From: Pyrenophora tritici-repentis
Lineage: Eukaryota > Ascomycota > Dothideomycetes > Pleosporales > Pleosporaceae
Direction of reading: 5' to 3'
NCBI RefSeq assembly: GCF_003171515.1
Contig: NC_089393.1
Span: forward strand, 372,001-436,000
DNA length: 64,000 nucleotides
In this document: one piece after another, positions 43,324 through 53,335 of the stretch
Position numbering within the stretch: the stretch's first letter is position 1
Layout of the letters: each line of letters opens with the position of its first letter
Translations under genes and position numbers: made by a program
Notes under the pieces: generated by a model
Database searches by the model: none
Seen by the model: only the letters and a program-made list of their open reading frames with translations
Told to the model about the DNA's origin: nothing

Positions 43324-44831
43324 GGCCGTCTACGTCTAGTGTCTCCGTGCGCCAGGGTGAAAGACCATCGAACCGGGTGATATCCGGCAACTATCCCACC
43401 GAAATAGCCGCGGTAGTGCCCGTATAGACGCTTGATAATGGATTGCTAATCATTCCAGGTCCAAAAGCTCGGACATGTTCGATCGACATACGAGCAGCAT
43501 CAGCATGCGCCACGGCGGGAGGAACAGACTTCATTCTTAGTCAGTAGGGGCTTGGCTAGTTTGCAACTGGAATGTACATGCGAATCTGTGGTAGTGGCAC
43601 AGAGTTCGATATGCAGTGTTGTTTGCTTTTGCTTACGCTGACTACAGCAGTGGCCCCGCGAAATCTTACATCGGGACGCCTGAACTGCACACGAGATGGA
43701 AAAGGCCCGACAGTGCCAATGGCTCTGTTTAGTCTTGAAAACTGTCTGTAGTAGAGATAGAGATGTTCGGTTCTTACACGATAGATGCTGACATTCTTGC
43801 GTGCGCGTTCAAGAACCCTTGCTCTGTTTAGGAGGTGATCAGTCTTTGTGGACTCAATTTCTTACATACCTTTTCGAGGTTTCCCTATTGTGCTGTGAGC
43901 GTATAGATTGCAACGTAGTGGGTGTGATTCGATAAGAGGGTGGAGGGCAGCGCGATAACCAGCACTTCGAAATTCTTGGCGAAGTTTGCCATCTCACCGT
44001 CAGCCTCCAAGAAGTACGATTTGATGTCATCTTCGTATGATCACTCCAAGATCGTCAGCACTGAAAATAGTTTTCACCGCGAGTTGTTACCAATCACGGC
44101 ACAACCCAATGACTTGTGTCACTGTATGATCGTCGATGCAAAGGTCCTGCAGAGAACCGGGATACTGCCCCATAATTGAAAGTTGAAAAGCACCGTAGGG
44201 CTGACTAGGCAATAAGAAGAGAGCTGTACGGATCGTGCATCGGGTGTATGTGGTCCGTAGCACCGGCAAAGGCACAGATGCATCGGCAGTTTTCTCTATG
44301 GACAAGACATATTCATCATGCTCACATCGGATCTAGGGTGGGTAAGACAGCGAGCAAATCTGGTGCTAAGACCAGCAGTAAAGTGTAACCATATAAGCGA
44401 GTCTATTGCGATTGATCAAGTTTTGGTTCTTAGCTCCCCACGTGGTCGAACCAGGATCGGTAGAGAACATGCCGGTACAATATATTCGAGAGTTTACACT
44501 ATAACTCTTGGGGTGCAGTAGTCGGCGACTACAGTACACATCGCCAGCTGAAGTTTAGTGCCGAAAACCCCAGTCTAGCCATGTCGCCAAGCAGATTGAA
44601 TCACGAGGCACGTATGACATTCGGCAAGCATAGAATTGGAGGCCGCTAGTTGCTGACCGCATTGTCCACGATGACTATGTGGTTGGCGGCAGTAAATTCC
44701 GTCTAGGGTCGCCAAGGCATACCGGTATTCTCCCAACAGTTGACGGACGAAGAGGAGATGATCGAAGATGAATGGGGTGACTGACGCACGGTGACGACCT
44801 AGCTCATTCAGGATTGTGGTATGTATGAGCC
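43324..44831. other. Intergenic, nothing recognised
   Basis: About 1.5 kb between the pogo relic and Vfa1. Short open frames only, with no domain or splice-consistent exon. Confidence 0.4.
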
Positions 44832-45536
44832 CTATGGGTTGCCACTGGGTACTGAAGGGAAGTTTGCAGGATTGCTCAGCCTCTCGCGGTTTCGTTTAGC
44901 AATTTCCACATTCCGCAGCTTGTCTAGCCTCATTTGATAAAAGTTCCTGTACCAAGTCAGTACAATCATAGAACAAGTCAAGAACTGACCTCACTTGTTG
45001 AGTTGGTATATGCGGGGACCAATTTCAGCCTGAGCCTGGTCTTTGGTTTTGGACAATTCTTTGATCTGCAGTAGATATCAGTAAAAAGCATAGAATGAAC
45101 ATGTCTGATATACCTTCTCGTCTTTGGCTTTCTCATCTCCCTTATCTTCGTCATCCTCCTTCTTCTTTGCTTCTTTTTCCTTCTCCTTGTCCTTTTCTTT
45201 ATCTTTCCCTTTCCGCTTTTCACGCTTGATCTTCTGTTTCTCTTCGTACTCTTTCTTTACTGCCTCGATCTCACGATCCAACTCATCCTTTTTCTTCTCT
45301 TCCTCGACTCTCTTTGCCTCATCGGCTTCTGGTAAGCAGAATCCTCGATCTGAAAGATGCCCAGCGCAGATATAGAAGAAATCCTAATTTCAAGTGAGTA
45401 GCTTGTTGTGAATTTTGAAATCTTAGCGTACCTTGTTGTTGGGTGTGATCAGAACGCTCGTGGTAGGCTTGTAGCATATCCAACAGGCCTTGGAAGCATT
45501 CTCCGCCACACGACGATGATGCCATATATTCTCCAT
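44832..45536 (-). CDS. vfa1: Vps4-associated protein 1 (Vfa1)
   Basis: Regulator of the AAA ATPase Vps4, which disassembles ESCRT-III at endosomes. Exons 45432..45536, 45114..45383, 44995..45065 and 44832..44946 (reverse strand) give 186 aa. The start MENIWHHRRVAENASKACWI fits the family, with CWICYKPT and, after the first splice, DFFYICAGHLSDRGFC, which form the N-terminal Cys/His zinc region. Residues about 55-125 are an extreme Lys/Glu/Asp-rich coiled coil. The last exons give YQLNKNFYQMRLDKLRNVEI and RLSNPANFPSVPSGNP, the conserved Vps4-binding C-terminus. Length and order match fungal Vfa1. Confidence 0.88.
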
Positions 45537-46069
45537 TGACCTCTCGATGGAGATGCTGCTACTGCATACACTAGCAGTAACAACTCGGATAGCCAAGTGT
45601 ATGTCTTTGGGCACAGTCTTCCCCCTCTAGTGTTGTATCAAGTGTTACTATTATTAAGATTTATCTAGAATGGGTGTGAAAATAGTTGTGAAGCTTTGTG
45701 GACTTTAGATACATGTTAAGATGGGTTGTCGTGCTGGAAAGTGGTGGGGGACGTCAGAGCGTCGGGACTAGACTCTAAGCGGATTAGCCATACACCAGAT
45801 GCAGTCACAACTGTCCGTCATTCCCTACCTACCGTCGACTTCATGTTTCTAAAAAGTGTGCGGCCTACGACTGTGTATCATACGGGGTTTGCTTTGCGTC
45901 AATCTTGTACATTGCTTCGTGTTATAGGAGACAAGAAGTGCCTAAAGAAATTTTCCCGTGCGTCATTTGAACATGAATCTCTCATCTCAAGCATTAAGAT
46001 GGGACAATCACTGACTGTATGATAGACCAAACTTGTTTTTCATCAACATTTGCTTCGAAACTATCAACT
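45537..46069. other. Divergent promoter region between vfa1 and the TatD gene
   Basis: 533 bp between outward-pointing start codons. Nothing specific was recognised. Confidence 0.45.
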
Positions 46070-47183
46070 ATGGCATCTCCAGCGCAGCTTAGATACATCG
46101 ATGTTGGTCCATGCCCCACTGGCTTACCCTCCCCACTTCTAACCCATCACGCACAGGTCGGTATCAACTTTACAGACCCCATTTTCCGAGGCGAGTATCA
46201 CGGGACCCAACGCCACGAAGACGACTTTGAAGACGTCATTCAAAGAGCTTTAGACGCTGGCTGCAAGAAGTTCATGGTAACGGGTTCTAATCTCGCGGAA
46301 TCGAAACATGCGGTTGAGATTGCAAAAGCACACCCAGGCTTATGCTATGCTACTGTTGGTGTACACCCTTGCTCAGCAAAACACTTCGACACGCATTCTG
46401 GTGGTCCATCTGAACTTCTTTCTGCCCTCAAAGCCCTAGCTATAGAAGCTAAAAACGCAGGTCATGCTGTGGCGTTTGGAGAAATTGGTCTTGATTACGA
46501 CCGCTTGTTCCTTACAGCAAAGGAGCCGCAACTGAAGTACTTTGAAGCACAACTGGAAATTGCCATTGACGTGCAACTACCACTCTTCCTTCACTCTCGC
46601 GCTGCGAGCGAGGACTTTGAGAGGTTGTTGACTGCAAAGCTTGACCAGCTGCCGAAGAGAGGCCTTGTGCATAGCTTCACCGGAACGTTGGAAGAGATGC
46701 AACGGCTTGTTGATTTGGGGTTCGATATTGGTGTTAATGGATGTAGTATGAAGAGTACGCCGTCCCCAGTTCACCTGATACCCAGCCCACTCTCTACTAA
46801 CTCTCTTTCTAGCGGACGAAAACATCTCAGTCGTCAAACAAATACCCCTCTCACGTCTACAAATCGAGACCGACGGTCCATGGTGCGAGATGAGACCCAG
46901 CCACGCATCAGCCAAGTACCTCAGCGACGCACCTCCTCTACCAAAGGCAGTGAAAAAGGAGAAGTGGGCCAAGGGCATGATGGTCAAGGGACGAAACGAG
47001 CCAGCCACTATCCCCCACGTTGCGTACGCGATTGCAAAGATCAAGGAGATCAGCGTGGAGGAGGTTTGCGACGCGTAAGTCATTTGTTACTTATCAGGAC
47101 GGCTTAAATGCGAACTAACATCGACATGTAGTGCATGGGCAAACTCGATCAAGATGTTTGGGCTTGGAGAAACGACTTCTTAG
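46070..47183 (+). CDS. TatD-family metal-dependent deoxyribonuclease (TATDN1 type)
   Basis: TIM-barrel nuclease of the amidohydrolase fold, linked to DNA degradation during apoptosis and repair. Best model: join(46070..46102, 46157..46754, 46813..47074, 47132..47183), 314 aa. Splicing out 46103-46156 creates RYIDVGINFTDPIFRGEY, the eukaryotic TatD start (GINLTDP in place of the bacterial DxHxH). If this 54-bp intron is kept, the frame stays open and the protein is 332 aa. Metal and active-site segments: GEIGLDYDR, LPLFLHSRA, GLVHSFTG, IETDGPWC. The end, NSIKMFGLGE, matches the family. It converges on the complex I gene with 130 bp between stops. Confidence 0.88.
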
Positions 47184-47313
47184 ACACATGACAGACAAAC
47201 CAGGTACATGATAGACTTGCATATATAAGGTGGATTCGTACAAGAGGAATCTATTTCCTCTAAACTCGCAGGTATAACGACCGCCAAACAGACCACGCCA
47301 AACCAGTAACACT

Positions 47314-48149
47314 CTACTTCCTGTACCACATCCTGGTGATCTTGGTATGCCTCATCTTCTTCTGTAGCTGGAAAACGCCGTACATGAGCGCCTCGGCGGT
47401 AGGTGGGCAGCCAGGTACGTAGATATCCACCGGCACAATCCTGTCACATCCTCTTGTGACAGAGTAGCTGTAGTGGTAGTATCCTCCTCCGTTTGCGCAG
47501 CTGCCCATGGAAATAACCCAGCGGGGGTCGGGCATCTGGTCGTACACCTGTCGCAGCGCAGGTGCCATCTTGTTTGTGAGGGTTCCGGCTACAATCATGA
47601 CGTCCGACTGTCGGGGAGAAGCACGGAAAATGATACCAAGACGATCTTGGTCGTATCTTGGGGTAGACAAGTGCATCATCTCGACGGCGCAGCATGCGAG
47701 ACCGAAGGTCATGGGCCAGAGAGAGCTCTGACGAGCCCAGTTGGCTACTTGGTCGAGTGTCGTCCTATCCCCGCTCGTTAGCCTGTGCCCTGTTGTGTCT
47801 TTATTGCCACCCATATCTTCCTCGTAATCTTAGTAGTGTTTCACATACAATGCGTATTGCATAGCACCCTTCTTTCCCTCCTGGCTCGGTAATGGCACTT
47901 CAACTCGCGCTTTCTTCATGGGTGGTGGCGTTCCAGGGTTGCCGGGAATTGTCGCGGGAGTCTTCATGGTCGCTCTATCGGACGAACTCGAAGACAGGAA
48001 AGCAGCGCTTCCGGCGCGGAAGGGCATCAACGCCGTCGCGGGCTTGGCTATCCATATTGTCAGTTCGGGAGCGCTAGGAGCTTCTTGAGCGACAGGCGGC
48101 ACAAACCTCGCAGAGCCATTGAGGCCGCAGACCGTGTCGTCGAAAACAT
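47314..48149 (-). CDS. NADH:ubiquinone oxidoreductase 19-20 kDa iron-sulfur subunit (PSST/NDUFS7/NUKM)
   Basis: Core subunit of mitochondrial complex I holding the N2 [4Fe-4S] cluster next to the quinone site. Exons 48107..48149, 47849..48047 and 47314..47764 (reverse strand) give 230 aa. The N-terminus ([20 protein letters not shown]) fits a mitochondrial presequence, and a Pro-rich linker follows. [16 protein letters not shown] joins [20 protein letters not shown] across the second intron. The cluster ligands are visible in [20 protein letters not shown] and [11 protein letters not shown]. The C-terminus [14 protein letters not shown] is the family ending. It shares a 254-bp divergent promoter with the TRAPP gene. 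Confidence 0.93.
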
Positions 48150-48403
48150 GATTGCGACGAACAGAAAAAAAAAGGCGTAGTGAAAGGAGTGGGGGAGGAG
48201 TGGAGAGGCAAGACGTGGGGTGGCGGTCGAGGAGTCGCGAAGTGAATCGATGAGGTAGGTGCAGCAAAAGGCTTGGCGATATCGATTAGCAGTCGATTTT
48301 GGTGGCACCTGATAGGCTGGGGAATCATCACTCCTCCGCCATCGCCCAGCCTACTCCACATCTACTCCCCTAGGCCCTCGAATCCGGAGATATTTCGCAT
48401 AAC

Positions 48404-49155
48404 ATGTCAGGTCGTGTAAGAAATGCACATGTCAGCTGCTTGTGACATGTATTGATGGCTTTACTAGGTCCCATCCATTGCTTGCATAGGCGTAATCGGC
48501 AAGCACGTTAGTACACCTACTTGTGCACATCGACATGTTCCGTTTTCCAATGACTAATTAATGACATAGAACAATCCACTGCATATATCACTCTTTCCAG
48601 CAGAAGAGCGGGCCCCGCTGGAATTTCAGTTCCTTCTCTCGTCATGCCTGGACATATTTGAAGCTCGTCTGCCTCACAAGACAGCAGACCAAGACTTTGG
48701 TCTTTTGCAAGCTGTCGATGAGAGATTAGCAATGTACGGATGGCTCACCAACACCGGGGTCAAGTTCGTTATTGTGGTTGACATGGAAGGGCGACCAGCT
48801 TCTGCACTTGACACCAAGGCCGCTACTGCGGTTGGGCTGCGAGATGCGGATATGAAGCCTGTGAGTTTGTGATACTGTGTACTTCTCAGACCCCTAACCC
48901 TTTGCAGGCATTCAGAGCATTACAGACGGCATATATCAAGTTGCTCCGGAATCCGTAAGTGACATTCACATCGTAGCTCTGAGGCACATGTTGACACCAT
49001 TCCCCAACATCAGATTCTACGACCCAGATGAGCACTCGCCAGTCACAGCAAACGCTGAGCAGAGGATTGGCTCAACTCAAATCACAAGTCGCAAGTTCAT
49101 CCAAGAGGTCAAAAAGATTGCCGAAGCGTGGTCGCCGGGCGTTACGAGCATTTGA
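48404..49155 (+). CDS. tca17: TRAPP complex subunit 2-like protein (TRAPPC2L/Tca17)
   Basis: Sedlin-like longin-fold subunit of the TRAPP vesicle-tethering complexes at the Golgi. join(48404..48415, 48468..48506, 48570..48860, 48908..48954, 49014..49155) gives 176 aa. The first exon is only 12 nt (MSGR). Exon 2 gives VPSIACIGVIGKH, and exon 3 starts NNPLHISLFP and holds LEFQFLLSSCLDIFEARL and LLQAVDERLAMYGWLTNTG, the TRAPPC2L signature, followed by VKFVIVVDMEG. The last exons give FYDPDEHSPV and KFIQEVKKIAEAW. Four introns in 750 bp make this the most intron-dense gene here. No part of it exceeds the length of a simple open-frame search in its exons except exon 3. Confidence 0.87.
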
Positions 49156-49410
49156 GCAAACTATACTCCAATAATCACGATACCACATTGCATTTAAAGG
49201 CGTTCAGAAATAACACCTTCACTTCAAACATTGCTTCCTTTTGGGACTGTTTGGACTCCAATAGCACAATGGACTTCGGAACTTCCCAAAAGCGCTAGCG
49301 CCGATTGCAGTCTAGTCCAATGTTAGAGCAGATCACCTCGGTCACACTGAAACTCTCGATGCCTCGTGCTACATCCACGGTGACCTCTTTGTCAACACTA
49401 ATGAATCCCA
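49156..49410. other. Short spacer between the TRAPP and AFG1 genes
   Basis: 255 bp separating two genes read in the same direction. It must hold the first gene's terminator and the AFG1 promoter. An upstream AFG1 exon with a longer mitochondrial presequence could also lie here. Confidence 0.4.
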
Positions 49411-51728
49411 ATGTCGTCTACCGGTGTGGCCATCACCAATCCCCTGGTGCTCTATCGCAGCCTTATTGCTACACAGAAGATCCGCCCTGACCCAGCTCAG
49501 CACCGACTCGGTATGACGTCTACCATTCTGCGATCTTGCCAAGCGTTTTAGAGGTACATGTGGACTGACTTGAAGGTGCTTCAGCGTTACATTTACAAAA
49601 ACTCTATGACCGTCTCATTGATTATGAACCGGCGATAGAGTACTCGAAACGACTGCAACTACTCACACGAGCTGTAGACTCTGATCCAACTGGGGAATCA
49701 ACTGCGCCTACAGATCTTCATGCGAATCGCTTCGGCAGAAGAGGTGTATGGACGTCGCTTCTGGCACAGAAAGAGAGAAGGGATTCTGTGGCTTTGACAC
49801 GAGTTCTGACTAGTCATGATGAGGCCATGCAGCTGCAAAGCCCAAAGGGGCTTATGCTCCATGGTGAGGTCGGCACCGGAAAGTCCATGCTGATTGATCT
49901 CTTTCAAGACTGTCTGCCCAACCGCAAGAAGCGCCGCTGGCACTTTAATACGTTTATGCTCGACACCATATCCCGACTCGAGAAACTACGCAGAGCGCGA
50001 TCGCTATCAGCGGGACCCAAGGCTCCTCATGATGAATACTCGTTGCTTTTAGTTGCCAGGGATCTTATTGAAACATCGCCGATTCTCTTCCTGGATGAAT
50101 TTCAGCTTCCTGACCGTGCGGCCAGCAAGATCTTATCGAATCTCATGACATCTTTTTTCCAGCTCGGTGGCGTCCTTATTGCGACTAGTAACCGTATGCC
50201 TGAAGAATTAGCCAAGGCCGCAGGCATGGAATTCTCGCGACCTGTGAATCGGCTCAGCCGTTTGGGCTGGAGTATGAGTAAGAGTGAGCATCGCAGGAGA
50301 GATGATGGGGCTGGGCAACTTGGCGAATTTGCAGGCTTTTTGGATGTGCTGAGGGCGAGATGTGAGGTCTGGGAGATGGAGGGCAAGAAGGATTACCGGA
50401 AGCTTGAGCGAGAAGAGGAGAGTGGTAGAAGGGATAGTGTTCAGATGTCGGGTTTTGAGTCTACCTCAGCTTCTGCACAGGGAATCGCAGGTGTAGCGGA
50501 TACATTCAGCATCCAACAAGAGCAAGCAACCCCGGATACCGTCAGCCCTACATCGTCCTCATACTTCCCCAAAAATTACCTCATCCAGCCCAAGACCACC
50601 GATCAAATGATCGAATTCGGCGAATCCTTCAACGCCCTCGTCGAACGCGCCACAAACACTCAATACCCCATCCCATGGGAACCCGCCACCCTAACCGTCT
50701 ACAACAGACCCCTCCACGTCCCTGCCCAATACAACGGCGTCGCCTTCTTCACTTTCGCCGAGCTCTGCGGCGCCGTCCTAGGTCCCGCCGACTACGTGAC
50801 TCTAGCATCCACCTACCACACCTTCATCATCACCGACGTGCCGGTAATGGGTCTGCTAATGAAGAGCGAGGCCAAACGCCTCATCACACTCCTCGACTCC
50901 ATGTACGAAGCACGCTGTAAACTCATGATGACGGCCGCCGTCGGCCCGGACGACATCTTCTTCCCTGTGCGGCCCGGTGGTGTCGGTGCTGCCGCCAGCG
51001 CCGATGACACTTCCCTCGAAAACGACGCCGTGTACCCAGAAACCTATTCGGAAATCTACCAAGACCTCAACTCCCCGTTCCGACCAAACATTTCTTCGTA
51101 CAGCGGTGGTGCCTCCTTGGCTGAAGACGCACTCGAAGATGACCCACCCAACCGCACACGCAGGGAGGGCTCCTCCTTCACCGACGAATGTCGTCTAGGC
51201 CCCGGATCCCCTGATTTCGCAAACATAGGCGGTCTAACGGGTGAAGACGAGAAGTTTGCGGTCAAGAGAGCCGAAAGTCGGATTTGGGAAATGTGCTCTC
51301 GCAGTTGGTGGGAGAAGGCGTCTTCGGTGCCGGTAGAGGAGTGGTGGAGACCTATTCCGCTGGAGTCGAGGCATTGGGAGAGGCCCTCTTCTTCGGCAGT
51401 GGCGGCTACTGCTGCTGCTGCTACATCGGCTGCATCGGCTGCGTCGTCTGCGTTGCCGCCGAATACGAAGATTTTGTCGGAGGAGGAGCTGGAGAAGGAT
51501 AGGCAGGCTGCGTTGCAGGATATGTTTAAACATGGTGCTAGCCCCTTTCGCACGCATCCTGATGCGCCGCCAAAGTTTGCTTGGACGCATGCTTGGGGCA
51601 TGATGACTTGGGGAAAGAAGGCTGGGGCTTGGGGCAAGGGCGTGGAAGGGTTGGATGAGAGGGATAAAGTGAAAGATGGAGAAGATGAGACGGAGAAAGA
51701 TGGCAAGGGAAAGAAGGGAGAGAAGTGA
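49411..51728 (+). CDS. afg1: AFG1-family mitochondrial AAA-type ATPase (Afg1/LACE1)
   Basis: ATPase of the inner mitochondrial membrane linked to turnover of cytochrome oxidase subunits. join(49411..49510, 49585..51728) gives 747 aa. The start MSSTGVAITNPLVLYRSLIA is the first Met after an in-frame stop, and a longer presequence from an upstream exon cannot be excluded. The splice restores HRLALHLQKLYDRLIDYEP. Walker A GEVGTGKS is at about 127-134, Walker B ILFLDEFQ at about 200-207, and the sensor LIATSNRMPEEL follows. The C-terminal AFG1 block includes FTFAELCGAVLGPADYV and MGLLMKSEAKRLITLLD. Beyond it are fungal-type insertions, an Ala-rich run and a Lys/Asp/Glu-rich tail, which make it longer than yeast Afg1. 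Confidence 0.88.
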
Positions 51729-51882
51729 TTTACATGCACGACTTGAATTAGACTTAGCGTGCTAGATAGAGCAAATAAAATACTTTTATGCGCCTAGAAA
51801 CCATCCGTACGTAGTCTCACTTTTCTTCATCAACATTAGTATCGTTATCATGCATCTACTCCTACTCAAACCATGGATCTAG

Positions 51883-53007
51883 TCACTGGATCTTTCCCTT
51901 GTTCACGACAAAGGCCTCCAAGACGGAAATGGCAGACCACAGCCTGTTCTCCGCCTCCCTGAACACGACACTCCTGGGACCGTAGAAGACCTCGTCAGCA
52001 ACCTCCTCTGGGTGACGGGGCAAGCAGTGCATGAAGCTCCAGTTGTCCTTTGCGCCACCGCGCTTGGCCATCTCAGATGTGATCTGGAAGCCCTCAAAGG
52101 CCTTGAGGCGCTTCGCCGTCTCCTCTTCCTGGCCCATGGAAACCCACGTATCTGTAACAAGGATATCGGCGTTCTTGCACGCTTCTTCAGGCGAATTGGT
52201 CTCGATGAGCTTGCCGGCTCGCGGCGATGTCTGGGCAGCATGGGAAATGACTTCGCGCATGGCCTTGGGGATCTCGTAGCCTACGGGGGTCGCGACGGCC
52301 ATGTCGATGCCTAGTTTGGCTGCGCCAATGGCTAGGTCAAATAGCACGTTGTTTGCATCTCCGATCCATGCGATCTTGAGGCCCTCGAGGCCGAGCGAGG
52401 TGGACGAGGCGGAGGGGTAGATTTCGCAGATGGTGAGCAGGTCGGCGATGGTCTGGAGGGGGTGGTAGAGGTCGCAGAGAGCGTTGATGACGGGGACGCT
52501 CGAGTGCCTTGCGAGGTCGGCAACGTCGGAGTGAGGGCCTACACGGGCGACGATGGCAGCCGTCATGCTGGAGAGGACGATGGAGGTGTCGTAGAGAGAC
52601 TCATTGACCTATCCTACCGCGTCAGTGTGAAATAGTGGAAGAAGGTGTAAGAGTCATACACCAAGTTGTATGTCGTCTTTTCCCAAAAACATGGGCGAAC
52701 CTCCCCAGGCAGCAATGGCACCCTCTGTTGATACCCTCGTGCGTGTGCTCCGCTTGCTAAACGTCATGGCCACAGTCCTGCCCGCCAACGCTGCGCGCAT
52801 TGAATGCGGCACCTCGTTGGTCTGCTTGATGGCGGTCTTGTGTTTGTGTGCATTTTGGACGAGTGTGGTGAGCTCAGCAGGTGTGAGGTCTGCTATGGAG
52901 AGAAGATGTCGGGGCGCAAAGGGCGATGTGGGAGGAGTAGCTGGTGAAGTGGAGTAGCAGCGGCGCAAGCTTCGCAGAGCTGCCGGAGAGGGGCGGAAGG
53001 CGGGCAT
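51883..53007 (-). CDS. Ornithine carbamoyltransferase, mitochondrial
   Basis: Joins carbamoyl phosphate and ornithine to citrulline in arginine synthesis (Neurospora arg-12, yeast ARG3). Exons 52660..53007 and 51883..52608 (reverse strand, donor gtatga) give 357 aa. The N-terminus (MPAFRPSPAALRSLRRCYST) is a mitochondrial presequence. The carbamoyl-phosphate loop SKRSTRTR is at about 84-91. HPLQ is at about 165-168, DANN at about 200-203, DTWVSMG at about 269-275 and the catalytic HCLPRH at about 310-315. The splice yields DIQLGVNESLYDTS, a conserved junction. All active-site residues are present. It converges on AFG1 (154 bp between stops) and diverges from the DUF3712 gene (328 bp). A possible Cpc1/Gcn4 site lies just upstream. 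Confidence 0.95.
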
Positions 53008-53335
53008 GTTTGTCAATTGACTGTGACAGGCTTCAAGGACACAAGCGAGTATTGATACAAGTACAACAACCAACCTAAGAGTCACACGTCTTTTTTTGCA
53101 CACGTTTTTTGTCAGACGGAGAGTTATCTGACAGCCAGGCTAAGCGCGACGCATCACAGCGGGTATCTCAGTCCGGGGTCATGGTCGGGGCTAGTGGCCC
53201 GCGGCAGGCACACGTCGCTCGCTACCTTATTCGGCTGCCCTGTGCCCATGTGAGTGGCTGAGTTGATGACGAGGTGACTGTCGACTGTCTCGACCTTTTC
53301 ACTCCTCCTCCACCAACACAGTCACACCGCATGCC
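53008..53335. other. Divergent promoter between the OTC and DUF3712 genes
   Basis: 328 bp shared by two outward-reading genes. A T-run at 53091-53097 and the TGACTC word are the only visible marks. Confidence 0.45.
53079..53084 (-). promoter_or_regulatory. Possible Cpc1/Gcn4 general-control half-site
   Basis: TGACTC (then T) on the minus strand, about 72 bp upstream of the ornithine carbamoyltransferase ATG. The full bZIP site is TGACTCA, so this lacks the last base. Amino-acid cross-pathway control of arginine genes in fungi makes it plausible, not proven. Confidence 0.3.
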
